Made by a program: the position numbers and the translations under genes | Origin: Typha latifolia | Taxonomy: Eukaryota; Streptophyta; Magnoliopsida; Poales; Typhaceae | DNA length: 64,000 nt | Assembly (NCBI GenBank): GCA_019914945.1 | Contig: CM034113.1 | Span: 2,170,001 to 2,234,000 of the forward strand | Direction of reading: 5' to 3' | Notes under the pieces: generated by a model | Database searches by the model: none | Seen by the model: only the letters and a program-made list of their open reading frames with translations | What the model was told of the DNA's origin: nothing | Shown here: positions 11,172 through 21,294 of the stretch, one piece after another | How the letters are laid out: the number at the start of each line of letters is the position of its first letter | Position numbering within the stretch: position 1 is the first letter of the stretch

Positions 11172-12085
11172 TTTTCTTCTCATATCTTCCACTCTAGGCC
11201 TTCCAAAATGTGATTTCTCCTTCCGATCTAAAGTTTTTGAGGATCAAACTTTGTGATTTCTTTACTTTTTGCAAGGTACATTTTGGCATGAATTCTTGAT
11301 CTCATTTGGGTTTTGTTGATTTTTCATAAGTTTTTTTTTTTTTTTTTTTTGTTCGAACATGAGTATATCTGGATGATGATGTACTATGTCAAGAGTTTTA
11401 TCTATTGTTAGTATTTGCATATCCTCATTCAGATCCTCTTCGTCCCATTACAGAGATTACTAGTGGCATTTTGGTGAGAGAGAAGAATGGTTGGGATGTT
11501 ACATCTAGTGGCTTGGATGTTACATATTATCAGTCTCTACATCACTCCTAAGACCCGACATTCAAGTATCAACCAAAAGCGAGACTTATCTTCTGCATGC
11601 TATATATATATATATATATATGATTGCCTTTGCTGAAGGAGGCAAGTCATGAGGGTTTGCCGTTTGGTATTTAATTACAAATTTGTTCATATAAAGTGGG
11701 GTCCGAGTTGACTCAGGTTTTTGTTGTCTTTGGTACTTTTGATACCATAAGGAGTAAGGCACACGACTCTCTTTCCAAATCATCTCCCCTCAAACTAGGT
11801 TCTTCTTCAATTGCTGAAGCAAGTGCACTAAGTGTGGAAGTTTCTTCTAATCTAGATTCTTATTCATATGAGCCGTATGAGGAGTTTCAATTTATGCATG
11901 AGCATTTTGATCACCTCAACAATCAACTCAGTGATTTGAAATTAGAAGTGTTTGAGATTTTTGGTCATGCTAGGGAGAAACGAGTTGATCAAGGGAGAAT
12001 TAGAGCGGAGCAAGCTCATCAAATCTTTATGTTGAATAACATCTTTACTATTCTCAACCAAAACTTTTGTCCTCCGCCTAAGTGA
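11172..12085 (+). pseudogene. Extra ORF (aORF) remnant of older plus-strand copia, unit 1
   Basis: Plus-strand homologue of the extra ORF at 3826-2792. Shared marks are the TTCCGATCTAAAGTTTTTGA leader, a frame reading AYPHSDPL, then PKTRHSSI-like codons (11549-11575) and GLPFGI (11655-11672). The last open part, 11696-12085, encodes 129 residues ending in a long amphipathic helix (FDHLNNQLSDLKLEVFEIF) and NQNFCPPPK. A stop just before it shows the protein is truncated. A purine tract, TTAGGGGGAGC (12155-12165), follows, as after the minus-strand copy. This tail is conserved in units 1-3, but no ATG fits, so I do not call it a host gene. Confidence 0.7.
11601..11621. repeat. (TA)n microsatellite
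   Basis: About 10 TA repeats. Homologous sites have about 16 (22454-22486), 11 (41798-41820) and 9 (59845-59863) repeats. Confidence 0.9.
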
Positions 12086-12165
12086 TTGTTTGTTAATTCG
12101 CGTAAAAAAGGTAGAGTAGTCTAAAGTTATCTTTTAGATCTTTTGGTGGTTGAGTTAGGGGGAGC

Positions 12166-12703
12166 AACTTAGTTAATAACTTGTGATGTTAATTTTTGAA
12201 TATGACTGTGAATGTTTATCTTCTTATCTTTCTACCAAAAGTAATTTTTACACATATTTATTAGATTATAGGGCTCGATTTGTGAATAGTAAGAATATAG
12301 AGTGTAAATTAAAATTTTATCAAAATCCAGTGATATATTCAAATTTTTTCTTATTTTAAATATATTTATTTGGATTGTTTACTTATATTCTTGAAAAACA
12401 AGTATAGAAGATTAGTAAATACTTAAAACCCTGACAATAAATGAGTACTATTAAACTAATAATATATTTTCTAAGTTATTATGATGCATGGTTTCTTTTC
12501 AATGTGAATGTCTTTGTCATGTTAATTAGAACTGCGTACTATGATGCATGGTTGAACAAAGAGAAGATTTGATGTCAATGCAGTTAACTCATGTTTAGGC
12601 AACCAATTCATTGTCCTAGAGATTAAATTATCTTTAAAGAATAATAAAACCAAAATTCTATCGAAAATATTTATAGAAATATTGTATAGATAAGAACATA
12701 ACT
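12166..12703. other. AT-rich spacer, nothing recognised
   Basis: Downstream of the extra ORF purine tract. Contains a local repeat, 'tatgatgcatggttt' / 'tatgatgcatggttg', about 60 bases apart (12479 and 12539). It is probably the 3' end of the older copia element or intergenic DNA. I see no gene. Confidence 0.5.
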
Positions 12704-12731
12704 ATTTGACCCCTATTTTTAGGGGCCAAAT
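12704..12731. other. Conserved hairpin upstream of lipid-transfer gene
   Basis: ATTTGACCCCTA (12704-12715) pairs with TAGGGGCCAAAT (12720-12731) with one mismatch and a 4-base loop. It is kept in units 2 (23571-23598) and 3 (42900-42927) and recognisable in unit 4. It contains TTGACC, the W-box core. Confidence 0.6.
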
Positions 12732-12975
12732 ATAATTTGTAGATAGATTGAGAAGAAACTAAAACTAACTAAAAATGTAAAGTTTACAAGTCAACCCCTC
12801 TTTCAACCAAACAAATAAAGGAAAGGTAAACCGACAAAAACCAGTTTGAATAAGATATCAACCACCCAACCACACTCTATTTATATTTACTAATCAATTT
12901 AATTGGTCCATCTGTTTGGTCGTCGATCAAATACCTACATCGATGATTAGAGGCCAATAAGACCTCTTATCTATC

Positions 12976-12984
12976 TATATATAT
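12976..12984 (+). promoter_or_regulatory. TATA box of lipid-transfer gene
   Basis: TATATATAT, 75 bases before the ATG at 13059, followed by a pyrimidine-rich start region (acttcttctatacc). W-box-like TTGAC cores are at 12706 and, inverted, at 12789-12794. The spacing suits a short 5' UTR. Confidence 0.55.
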
Positions 12985-13058
12985 TACAACTTCTTCTATA
13001 CCTTGATTCATCAGCTCACTAATTCATAGACTTGAAACAAGGATCCAATTTGATCAAA

Positions 13059-13376
13059 ATGGAGTTTCTCCGGATGGCCACAGTAGTTCTCATAATGATG
13101 GCGGTCATCGGGGATACGGCGGTGACCGTATCAAAGGTCGACGCTGGACTAGTTTGTGGTATGACATATAAAGGTATAAACGCATGCAAACCGTCAATTA
13201 GCGGCTCAAATCCGAAACCGCCGACGAAGCAATGTTGTAGTGACCTAGCTACCACCGACCTCCCTTGTCTCTGCACGCATAAGAATTCTTTCCTTTTTCG
13301 GGTGTTAGGCATCGACTCAAAGCTTGCCATGCGGCTGCCGCCCAAGTGCAACCTCAAGCTACCAGCTCATTGCTAA
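13059..13376 (+). CDS. DIR1-like non-specific lipid-transfer protein, intact copy
   Basis: A single-exon frame of 105 residues. Residues 1 to about 29 are a hydrophobic signal peptide (MEFLRMATVVLIMMAVIG..., likely cut near SKVDA), so the product is secreted to the apoplast. The mature part has the full eight-cysteine motif: Cys33, 43, 59, 60, 70, 72, 97, 105, spacing C-X9-C-X15-CC-X9-C-X-C-X24-C-X7-C. CGMTYKGINACKP, the NPKPP proline motif and CLCTHKNS resemble Arabidopsis DIR1 and the type IV group, which bind lipids in a hydrophobic cavity and act in systemic acquired resistance signalling. The ATG at 13059 is chosen because it begins the signal peptide. It sits between retroelement remains, with a TATA box 75 bases upstream. 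It is the only intact member of four. Expression is not shown. Confidence 0.9.
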   Translation: MEFLRMATVVLIMMAVIGDTAVTVSKVDAGLVCGMTYKGINACKPSISGSNPKPPTKQCCSDLATTDLPCLCTHKNSFLFRVLGIDSKLAMRLPPKCNLKLPAHC

Positions 13377-14802
13377 TTGGGCCATGTGGGCTTTTTTTGG
13401 AATAATTTGAAGTACTTCTTTTCGATATATAATTGTGTATCATTTTAAGTTATCTTATATGATGTCTAATGGCTGAATAATATATATTATGGTTTCATTC
13501 AATGTAAAGGTCTTTTCATGCATGTTATAACAAAGAGAAGATCTATCGAGGCGCCCTTAATCATCTTTTCTTTCCTCAATCTGTTGTTAATTACTAACAC
13601 CCCTTTTCAGATGAACATAAATAGGAGAGAAAATAACTCTAATAAGCAAGTAATCAAACCAAGATAAAGATATATATATTTAAAACCCCACTAACTTAAG
13701 AGAAGGATAATTATCACAACATCAACAAAGCAGCTTATAGCAAAGATTACACCAAATCAACATGGACTCATTACTCACCCCATTAATTAGCACATATCCA
13801 TAGCCATAATAATTCTCAAGATATACTTATTTATTAATTTAAGTTCTCCCAGCCAATGCAAACAAACCCCCCAAAACCAGAACTAGTAACTCCCCAGATT
13901 GATATTCTACTTTGAGGTAGCTTAAGATCAATTTTCTTCAATGCCAACCAAACAAAGATGTCTACTCTATATAGTAAAACAATTGATAGTGAATTTGTAA
14001 ACGGTGAATCTACTTTTCAACTTCTGGTCGAGTTAGTTATGATGAGTCAAATTGAGCCTAATTGGTTGCTCTTGCTTATTACGTTTAAATTTGAATTAAA
14101 GCGAATAATTCACCCGCTATGTTTATACTCTTATAAATAGGAATAGTCATTATTTATTTAGGACTATGAAATCTTAGAATTAATATCGTATTTAGTTAAA
14201 TTTACTATTTTTCTTTTACCGTTGAATAATAATCGTCTATTTTCCTACGGGTAGATCCTAAACTTAGAAACCCTACCAAGCTGTCAAACCTAAGACACAC
14301 CTCCTCTCATGAGCGTCCCTACCTTACATTCATCCTCCTAATCCCTTGGCCATCCACCTACCTCCGATGATCTCCGCAATATCGAGATAACCCGGTCATG
14401 ATTTTTCCTCAACCTTTGGGCATAACTTCTATCTTTGATATCCAAATTTATTCTAACTAGAGCCAAAATAACCCTAACATGTGAGGCTACCTTATAAAAA
14501 TTTCATAATTTTCTTATGAACAGATCATTCTAGATTAAGTTGGTAATAATTTGTACAATGTTGTTCTAAACAGATATAACATATTTTGTATTTATATTCT
14601 TTTAAGGGATGTGCTTGTGATTAGGAGATGATAAAGAGAGGTACATGAGAAGGGAAAGTACTTTGATTCTTCACGGAGATTATAATTAGTGTTTATAGTA
14701 GGATGATTAATATGTTTTATTTGCAAACAAAAGATCTGTGATTGCTACATATGAGGAGAACTATATAGGTAGATTGCAGTTTATTAAGTTGATACCATTA
14801 TG
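13377..14802. other. AT-rich spacer downstream of lipid-transfer gene
   Basis: No gene supported. Probable polyadenylation signals (AATAAT near 13400 and 13476) follow the stop. A 60-codon ATG frame (13958-14140) is identical in unit 2, but unit 3 has a stop in it, so it is not a gene. TATAAATAG at 14132-14140 and the block 'gggcataacttctatctttgatatcc' (about 14419) look like LTR-type sequence of an unassigned element. Confidence 0.5.
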
Positions 14803-15247
14803 TGTTAGATTTTTAGTGTTAGCAAATATATACAAATATTCGAAATGTTTTCTATACGCGTATACGAGCATATCTATAAGTTTTGATAAGATTTAGACTA
14901 TTTTTTTTAAGATTTAGAGCAAATAAGTCACTGCGTTTGTAGGCGTTCAAACTTATTCTAGAAAGTTTGAAATATATTCACACATACAGAAGTGAAGTTT
15001 TGGTCGTTCAAATGCACCTTAGAAAATTCGCAGTGTGTTCACACATGCATATGTGCATATTTGCGCGTTCCAATGCACCTACGACTAAAATCACTGCATT
15101 AGAATAGGCTCGGCCCGCATTCGAACATGGTCGTGAAATTTTATTCCATGAGATCAATTATGACTTGGATTTGGTCTTATCTTTGTAAAATACATAAGCA
15201 TTGGGATGCCATATCCCTAAATGACACTGGTTATTGATTGAAGAGAG
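14803..15247 (+). repeat. Plus-strand copia LTR, 5' part, unit 1
   Basis: Starts TGTTAGATTTTTAGTGTTAGC, the same terminus as the minus-strand family (complement of GCTAACA...). It contains degenerate 'gcgtttgtaggcgttcaaac' units. It is interrupted at 15248 by a solo LTR of the same family in the opposite orientation and resumes at 16223. Confidence 0.75.
15243..15247. other. Target-site duplication GAGAG
   Basis: GAGAG at 15243-15247 is repeated at 16223-16227. Unit 3 has a single GAGAG (45433-45437) at the empty site. Confidence 0.9.
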
Positions 15248-16222
15248 TGAAAAACCCCTAGACACACGTATGTATCTAAACACTAGGCAATGATCTCGCT
15301 CGTTCGCTTAAGTAAAAATTGGAAGAAATATTAAAAACGAAATCATAGATGAACACCAAGATTTTAACATGGAAAAACCTAAACGGGAAAAAAACTACGG
15401 ATCCAAACTCAGATCAAAACCAATCAATAGAATAGTAGCAGTTACAAGACTGACTCACAAAATTACCTGTCGATCCAAACGACTTTGTTCCTCTCAGTCT
15501 TCCTCGCTAGAACCCACGATTCACCGCTTCTCATGATTGAAGTCCAATCTCAGTAACCCTCGAGATTGATCTTTCGTCTAGATAGCCCTTAAGACGAAAG
15601 ATTAACTTTTGTAGATGAGTGGAACCTTGTTAGTTGAAGAACCGATGTAGCCTCAAGAAGTCTCCTTCAATAATGCTTCTTCAACCACCCTAGAGATAGG
15701 GCATCACAATCCTTATATATGATCTCCAAGATAGAGCCAAATCCAAGTCTTATCCGTACTCATGAAAGTACAAGATAGAGCCAAATCCTAGTCTTATCCA
15801 TACTCACGAAAGTCCAATATTCTTAAACTTTGTTGGTGCGTTCGAATGGGCTCAAGTTCGTTCGAACGCGACAACTTGAATTCTTCAGGTTGCGTTCGAA
15901 CGAGTTTGTGAACGTAGCTCTCGGTCTGTGTGAACGCAGTACCCGCGTTCGAACGCGTTTGTGAATGCGGCTCTCTGTCTGTGTGAACGCAGTACCCGCG
16001 TTCGAACGCAGTACCCGCGTTCGAACGCGTTTGTGAACGCGACTCTCTGTCTGTGTGAACGCAGTACCCGCATTCGAACGCAGTATGAACTCGACGGCTT
16101 TTCTCCAATAATCTTGTAATTCTTCAAACTAGAGATATTCTAGACTTGTGTAAGGCTCATATACATGAAAAAATACACTTAGAATATTTTGTACACAATT
16201 GTCAACAAATAAAAACCTAATA
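15248..16222 (-). mobile_element. Solo copia LTR, unit 1 (975 bp)
   Basis: From TGAAAAACCCC to CCTAATA (terminal CA changed to TA), bounded by GAGAG. No internal region remains, so the element was reduced by LTR-LTR recombination. It belongs to the same family as the LTRs at 32941 and 10060. Confidence 0.9.
15893..16090. repeat. 53/54-bp LTR minisatellite, about 3.5 copies
   Basis: TTGTGAACG repeats start at 15906, 15959 and 16031. The third interval contains an extra 19-bp partial duplication (GCAGTACCCGCGTTCGAAC). Confidence 0.85.
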
Positions 16223-16984
16223 GAGAGTATTTTGAAGAAATAATGTTTCACACCAACGAAAGTTTTTCTTATCCTTTACCGACCAAGATTTTCGTCTTAA
16301 GAGTTACCAAAGCAAAAGATCAATCTCGAGGGTTATGAAGATTTTCATTAGAATCCTAACTCCAGATGCTACCTCCACTTAAATTTTCATAATCATCCTA
16401 CGGACGGATCGTTCCAAATCTAGTCTGTAACAAAAACAAAAAATCAAGATAGTAAAATACAATGCTATGAACATTTTGGCTTTAGTCATATTGCAAAGGA
16501 ATGTCACAATTGGCTCAAGAGGAAGGGTAAGACTATGAAGGTCTCTTGAGATGACTTGATTGAGTATGATGATAATTCTAAGAAAGATCAAGAGAACTAT
16601 GTAGGTTTTACCGCCTCTCTCTCTTGCACTAACTCTACTAATAATTCTGATAATACAGATGAGCACCACTTGAAGAAGAAGAAGAATCTAAGATACAAAA
16701 AGCATACAATAATTGCACCCACTGGACAATAAATGATGAAGGTCACAAAGGCGAGCTAGAGTGGTTGTTAAAGGAAATCACCTTTCTAAAAAGAAGAACA
16801 AATTGGAAAATAAATTAAAGGCTCAAATTTTTAGAAAAGATAGGTATGGACTTAGATAAACTAGTAATTGAAATAATAAAAATATTATTTTTATATTTGT
16901 AGGTATTCAAAAGGAAGATAACTTGAAACCATCAGTTGAAACTTTAAAGCAACCCTGGATGAACATCTCAAAGTTAAAGCAACC
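16223..16984 (+). pseudogene. Plus-strand copia: LTR tail and gag fragment, unit 1
   Basis: 16223 to about 16350 continues the plus-strand LTR ('ttcgtcttaag...caatctcgagggtta' matches the complement of the solo LTR). From about 16463 a gag C-terminal part follows: a zinc knuckle with its second Cys replaced (CYEHFGFSHIAKEC), an acidic stretch (SDDL-type, Asp/Glu-rich) and 'IQKEDNLKPS'. The N-terminal gag half is missing. It is cut by the unit 1/unit 2 junction. Confidence 0.75.
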
Positions 16985-17764
16985 ATGGTCAATTTATATC
17001 ATATATGGTTGTATTTGATATCATAGCATTGTCATAGACAGCATGCATCATGTGTCATATTTGAGAGAGTTATGATGATACTATGACATGGAGATTTGTT
17101 TACTTATTGTCGAGGATTATTTGCTTTTATCATTTATGACATGTTATCTACATTTTAATTATATATTATTGAAGTTACATTCATACTCTCATTCATAACA
17201 TGATGCTCTTTCTGATTCATATTATCCAGTACATAATTTACTCTTTGTTTAGCTTTACTAATTCGGGGTAAGATCTATTCACTGAGCCTTTAGCTCATGA
17301 CTCTCTTTGTTTTCTCCTTTTCAAAAACCTAGGTGAATAAGTGGAGCAAGATACTCCCTTGAGGATCTTGTCGGTGGATGAAGAGTAGTGTGTCGTTAGT
17401 GTTATGCGCTAGATGAGTTATCTTATTTGTTGTATTAGTGGACATCCTCCAAAGTATGTCTTTATCCTTATCTTATATTCTAGCAGGTGACTTTGCACTT
17501 GTATAATTATGTATATACCACCGTTGTGTATATATTGTGGTGAAAAGCTCTTGATAATATATTATGGCCTGTGTGGGCCCAAATAGAGTTATTCATGTAC
17601 TGTTGATAGTTAGACTTGTGTTATTCTTAGTTTAGATGTTGTGAATAAATTTATAATATTAATACAGGTTTATTTGATTATTAGTAATTAACCAAATAAT
17701 CAGGTGCCGCGCACGTGCCATGTGGGCTTGTGCCATGCACGTGTTTAGGGTTGTGGGTGTTACA
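16985..17764 (+). mobile_element. Ty3/gypsy (Tekay-like) LTR, 3' end, unit 2
   Basis: Matches 10546-11128, then continues to a proper LTR terminus, GGGTTGTGGGTGTTACA, at 17764. This is the only place in the window where the 3' end is preserved. No primer binding site follows, so no internal gypsy region is attached. Confidence 0.65.
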
Positions 17765-18265
17765 CAAGCTAAGCTAGGGAATGTCATAAGAAAAGGGCAA
17801 AAGATCACCATCGACGACCCTCTTCGCTGTAGCAAAATATCGTTGCTCGTGGTCACGAGTCTAATGTTCTAGCAAGCACCAGCAGCCACATTTGGCTTTC
17901 TCAAGCTAACTACCATCTAGTGGTGGCCACCTTAACTATGAGAGACTGCTACATGGCCAAACTTGACGGCTATGCTCACAGCAATATCACCCAAGCAAAG
18001 CCACATTGGGGTCTTTATCGCATCTGTTCGATTGCAGTTGGGCCATAACCACCAACCATACGCACTAGGGCCGGTGGACCTACTGGCGATGAGCCTTGGC
18101 CGCCTCTATAGTAACCTAAGCCTGAGCTCAACTTTTAGCTTCTACCACTACTCCGCTGCCGCAATGTCCATTTGGACGTCAGCTATCGTTAGCCCCCTAC
18201 CTAACCCAGCCTTCTACCGGCACTCATGCAACCCACGACGGCACCTCTAAGAATAGTGTTTTTTA
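17765..18265. other. GC-richer block of unknown origin
   Basis: About 500 bp with clearly higher GC than its surroundings, seen once in the window. A 95-codon frame (17963-18250) has no ATG-based family I recognise. It lies between the gypsy LTR end and copia RT, so it may be a captured fragment or part of an unrecognised element. Confidence 0.45.
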
Positions 18266-18575
18266 AATGACATATATTTTGAACAACGTAAGGGTTTTGA
18301 AGCTCCTCAATTTATTTTTCATGTGTATAAATTGAAAAAGGCTCTATATGCTCTAAGATAAACTCCAGGAGCTTGGTATGAGAAGTTGACCATTTTTTAG
18401 TTAATTCAAGGTTTATTTGAGGGGGGAGTGGATAAGATTTTGTTATTAAACGAGAGAATAATATGTTTGTTATGACACAAATTTATGTGGATGACGAGCA
18501 ACAAATTTAAACTTTGTTAAGGAGTTTACTAATCTCATACGTAATCACTTTGAGATGAGTATAATGTGTTATAGA
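18266..18575 (+). pseudogene. Plus-strand copia reverse transcriptase, fragment 1
   Basis: Reads KGFEAPQFIFHVYKLKKALYAL, then TPGAWYEKL and GGVDKI, with an altered YVDD area (FMWMT in a shifted frame), then NHFEMSIM. Stops and frameshifts throughout. The domain continues at 19885 after a nested insertion. Confidence 0.85.
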
Positions 18576-19884
18576 CTGAGCCTTAGCTACCAGATCAAGC
18601 TCGGATATAGGGAAGCAGTACACGCAGTTGAAGGAAAATATTTGCTAAATATTTTTCGGTAGTCAGAAAATTATGAAACTAGATGAGTTCATTCTGTATC
18701 TACCTTATCTACATTTTTTATATTCACGACCTTCATAGATTCTGACTGCAGCTAGGGCGCAAACAAAAAAAAAAAATTATGGTTGAGGTAGAGATGATGG
18801 GTGAAGGTGATGATGGTGGTGTTGGATTGGTTGCATGAGATGCTATTGGGTGAAGAAAGAGGGGGGCAGAAGATGGTCGACCTCCCAGTTTTCGAACATG
18901 ATAGGTAGAATTTTTAATTTTTGAAGAAAATTAAGAAACCAAAATAAAAAAGGGTCCATAAGTCTGTGTAGCCGACTCACATAACTCCACAATGCTTCCA
19001 CTCACTTTGTCCTCAAAGTGCAAATCTAGGATAACGGCCCATCAATGTTACCTCGGGTTCCCATGTGGCTTTTTCTTATGTCTAACCAGCCCAGCTCACC
19101 AACACCTCTGTGACTATTCATCCCTCTTGTCTGACCCTCCTTCATGCTAGGATTTTCTATAGAGTGAGCTCAATTGCCTCTAATTTAGGCTCGAGTAGTT
19201 CTGTCGTAACCTACTCAACTGGACCAACCCAAGCTCTCAAGCTAGATACATGGAAGATAGGGTGAACTCGAGAGAACTCGAGTAAGTCCAGCGTATATGC
19301 GACCACTCCCACCTTTCCTAGAACATAAATCCAATCACCAACTTCATCGCTTCTATCCTAGTGTTTGTGATCATACACTTGCTTCATTTGGTTCTGCCAC
19401 TACTAGGTGAAGCTTGAGCCACTTAAGCACTTCATCTCATTCCGCTAGCACCTCATCTATGTCGGAACGGTCCGGTGCGCTCACTCGGTCATAGGATCGT
19501 AATGTGGGGGAGCCCGCATCCATAGACTGCCACGAAGGGTGTCATCCCAATAGCGGTGTGGTGAGCTATATTGTATGAGTATTCCACCTAGGGTAGGTAA
19601 GTTAGGCATATCTTGGGTTGCTCTCCGATGAAGCACCGCAAATATTGCTCAAGGTAGTAATTAATCACTTTGGATTGCTCAAGGAAGTGCTTAACCACTA
19701 CACTGTCCGGCAAAACATCGCAAATCTTGTCCACAATTTGCACTCTCTGTATGTGCAAACATATGCTGGTAGTGACCTCCACATGTTTGTTTGTGACAAC
19801 CAAAATTCTTGTTTTTTGAAGAAACTAAGAAATCAAAATAAGAAAAGGGTTCATAGGTCGTATCCATGTACGAGATGACTCAGT
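18576..19884 (-). mobile_element. Ty3/gypsy fragment nested in copia RT
   Basis: Minus strand, 19803-19200: YYLEQYLRCFIGEQPK, EYSYNIAHHTAIGMTPF, VAVYG, then GDWIYV and GKVGVVAYTLDL...RVHPIFHVSSLRAW. These are the integrase core end and its C-terminal GPY/F-type segment, characteristic of Ty3/gypsy pol. An in-frame stop follows TYLP. A degenerate direct repeat of about 65 bp (18917-18982 and 19810-19882, 'ttttgaagaaa-ttaagaaa-caaaata') flanks it and may be an LTR edge. The rest of the element is missing. Confidence 0.8.
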
Positions 19885-20228
19885 GTGGTCCCAATCATCA
19901 TGATGGATGAGTTTAAGTTCTTTTTGGGACTTCAAATTACTCAATTAAAGTGAGATATTTATTGCTCAATCCAAGTATGTTAGGAATCTAGTAACAAAAT
20001 TTGGTTTAAAAAACACAAGACATGCTAGAACTCATCGAGCACAAGTACCAAACTAGGAATAGATAGTTTAGGAAAATGTGTTGATTAGACATTATATCGA
20101 AGCATGACTGGTAGTCTTCTATACTTAACTGTTAATATACTATATATTGCATTTAGTATAGGGTGTGTGCTAGGTTTTTAGTCTGAAACTAAAGAAACAC
20201 ATTTGTTTGCTATGAAACATATTATAAA
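19885..20228 (+). pseudogene. Plus-strand copia reverse transcriptase, fragment 2
   Basis: Resumes MMDEFKFFLGLQITQLK and continues through the 'SLLYLT' region with many frame changes to KHIIK, where the MITE is inserted. Confidence 0.8.
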
Positions 20229-20808
20229 AGGTTAAATATATTTTACCCCCCTCTACTTATGCCTAAAATCACATACTTTGAAAAGTCTCAAATCAGTCTC
20301 TGTACTTGCAACTAAAGTGATATCATTAGATTTACTGACTAACTTAACGAGACGTGGCAAAATTACTACTAAAGCCAACTGGTGGGATTATTTCCCTCCA
20401 TTTCTAGTTTTTTAAGAACAAAACTACCCTTCCCTCTTATATAAGGCTATTATTTCTCTTTTTACCTGTTTTCTTTCTTCCTTTTGATTTTTTGCCCACC
20501 AATGGCCTCTTCCCAACCATCAATATCACCGTGTGATTTCAACGATTTGTGATTTTTGTGCAAAATCTCAAAAACCCTAGGAAAGAAAATGATGTCGCCC
20601 AAATGAAAAAAAAAGTCAAAACCCTTTCGGTTTAGCCTAACAAACCGACAATGTATTTTGGTAATTTGGCTGCGTGTCGTTAAGTTAGACAGTAAATTTA
20701 GCGGTATCACTTTAGTCCTTAGTACATGGACTGGTTTGAGACTTTTTAAAGTACAGGGGGTTAAAGTAATTTTGAGCATAAGTAGAGGGGTTAAAATATA
20801 TTTAACTG
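20229..20808. mobile_element. Mutator-type MITE, 580 bp
   Basis: Terminal inverted repeats of about 140 bp: left AGGTTAAATATATTTTA, right complement CAGTTAAATATATTTTA, both continuing into a 'ccctctacttatgc' block and ending near 'cttaacga-acg'. It is flanked by a 9-bp direct repeat, TATTATAAA (20220-20228, 20809-20817), the size made by Mutator-like transposases. No coding capacity. It sits in a copia codon run that reads straight across when it is skipped. Confidence 0.88.
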
Positions 20809-21294
20809 TATTATAAAATATGTCAGTATCATAGTTGATCTGGATATCTGCTTTACATTTGACACAAGTTCTATCATATCAGGATATACAAATCTTGATT
20901 GAGTACGTTCATGTGATAATAGAAAAAATATTTCTAGTGATTTTTTTATATTGGTAATAATCTTGTTGCATGGTACAATAAGAAACATAGTTCTATATCC
21001 TTATCTACTGCAGAGACAGAGTAAACTAAACTAGGCAGTTGTTGTACACAATTACTATAGATGAAATAGATAATTAGGGACTATGGCTTTGGACTAGACA
21101 CAATGATTTTTTATTGTGACAAAATGAGTGATATTAATATATCATAAAATTTTGTCCAACACTCACGTACAAAATATATTGATGTTCGCCATCATTTCAT
21201 ATGTGAGTTAGTTAAAGACAAAATGATAGCACTAGAACACATTGAGACAGCAAAACAATTTGGTGACTTGTTTACAAAATCTTTAGATGCTTAG
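20809..21294 (+). pseudogene. Plus-strand copia RNase H
   Basis: Reads on from the MITE (KYVS..VDLD), the DYGFGLDTM area and KYIDVRHHFICELVKDKMIAL, to EHIETAKQFGDLFTKSLDA and a TAG at 21292. It matches the minus-strand element's C-terminus (5488-5264), with stops in between. Confidence 0.85.

Larger units (their letters stand above)
1..16984. repeat. Tandem array unit 1 (left end outside window)
   Basis: Position 1 aligns with 30729, and the two sequences run parallel through the gypsy-type LTR, the minus-strand copia element, the lipid-transfer gene and the plus-strand copia gag as far as the unit 2 junction at 16984. The match includes identical insertion sites for the copia element, so this is a segmental duplication and not independent insertion. 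Unit 1 is the cleanest copy. Confidence 0.9.

Noticed and set aside
11696..12085. Conserved 129-codon frame as a possible host gene beside the lipid-transfer gene
   Set aside because: No ATG start; it is the C-terminal part of the copia extra ORF, matching the minus-strand element's coiled-coil tail and followed by the same purine tract.
13032..13357. Minus-strand frame over the lipid-transfer gene
   Set aside because: Shadow of the real plus-strand gene, which has the signal peptide and eight-cysteine pattern.
13958..14140. 60-codon ATG frame identical in units 1 and 2
   Set aside because: Unit 3 has a stop within it; composition and length give no support, and identity is explained by recent duplication.
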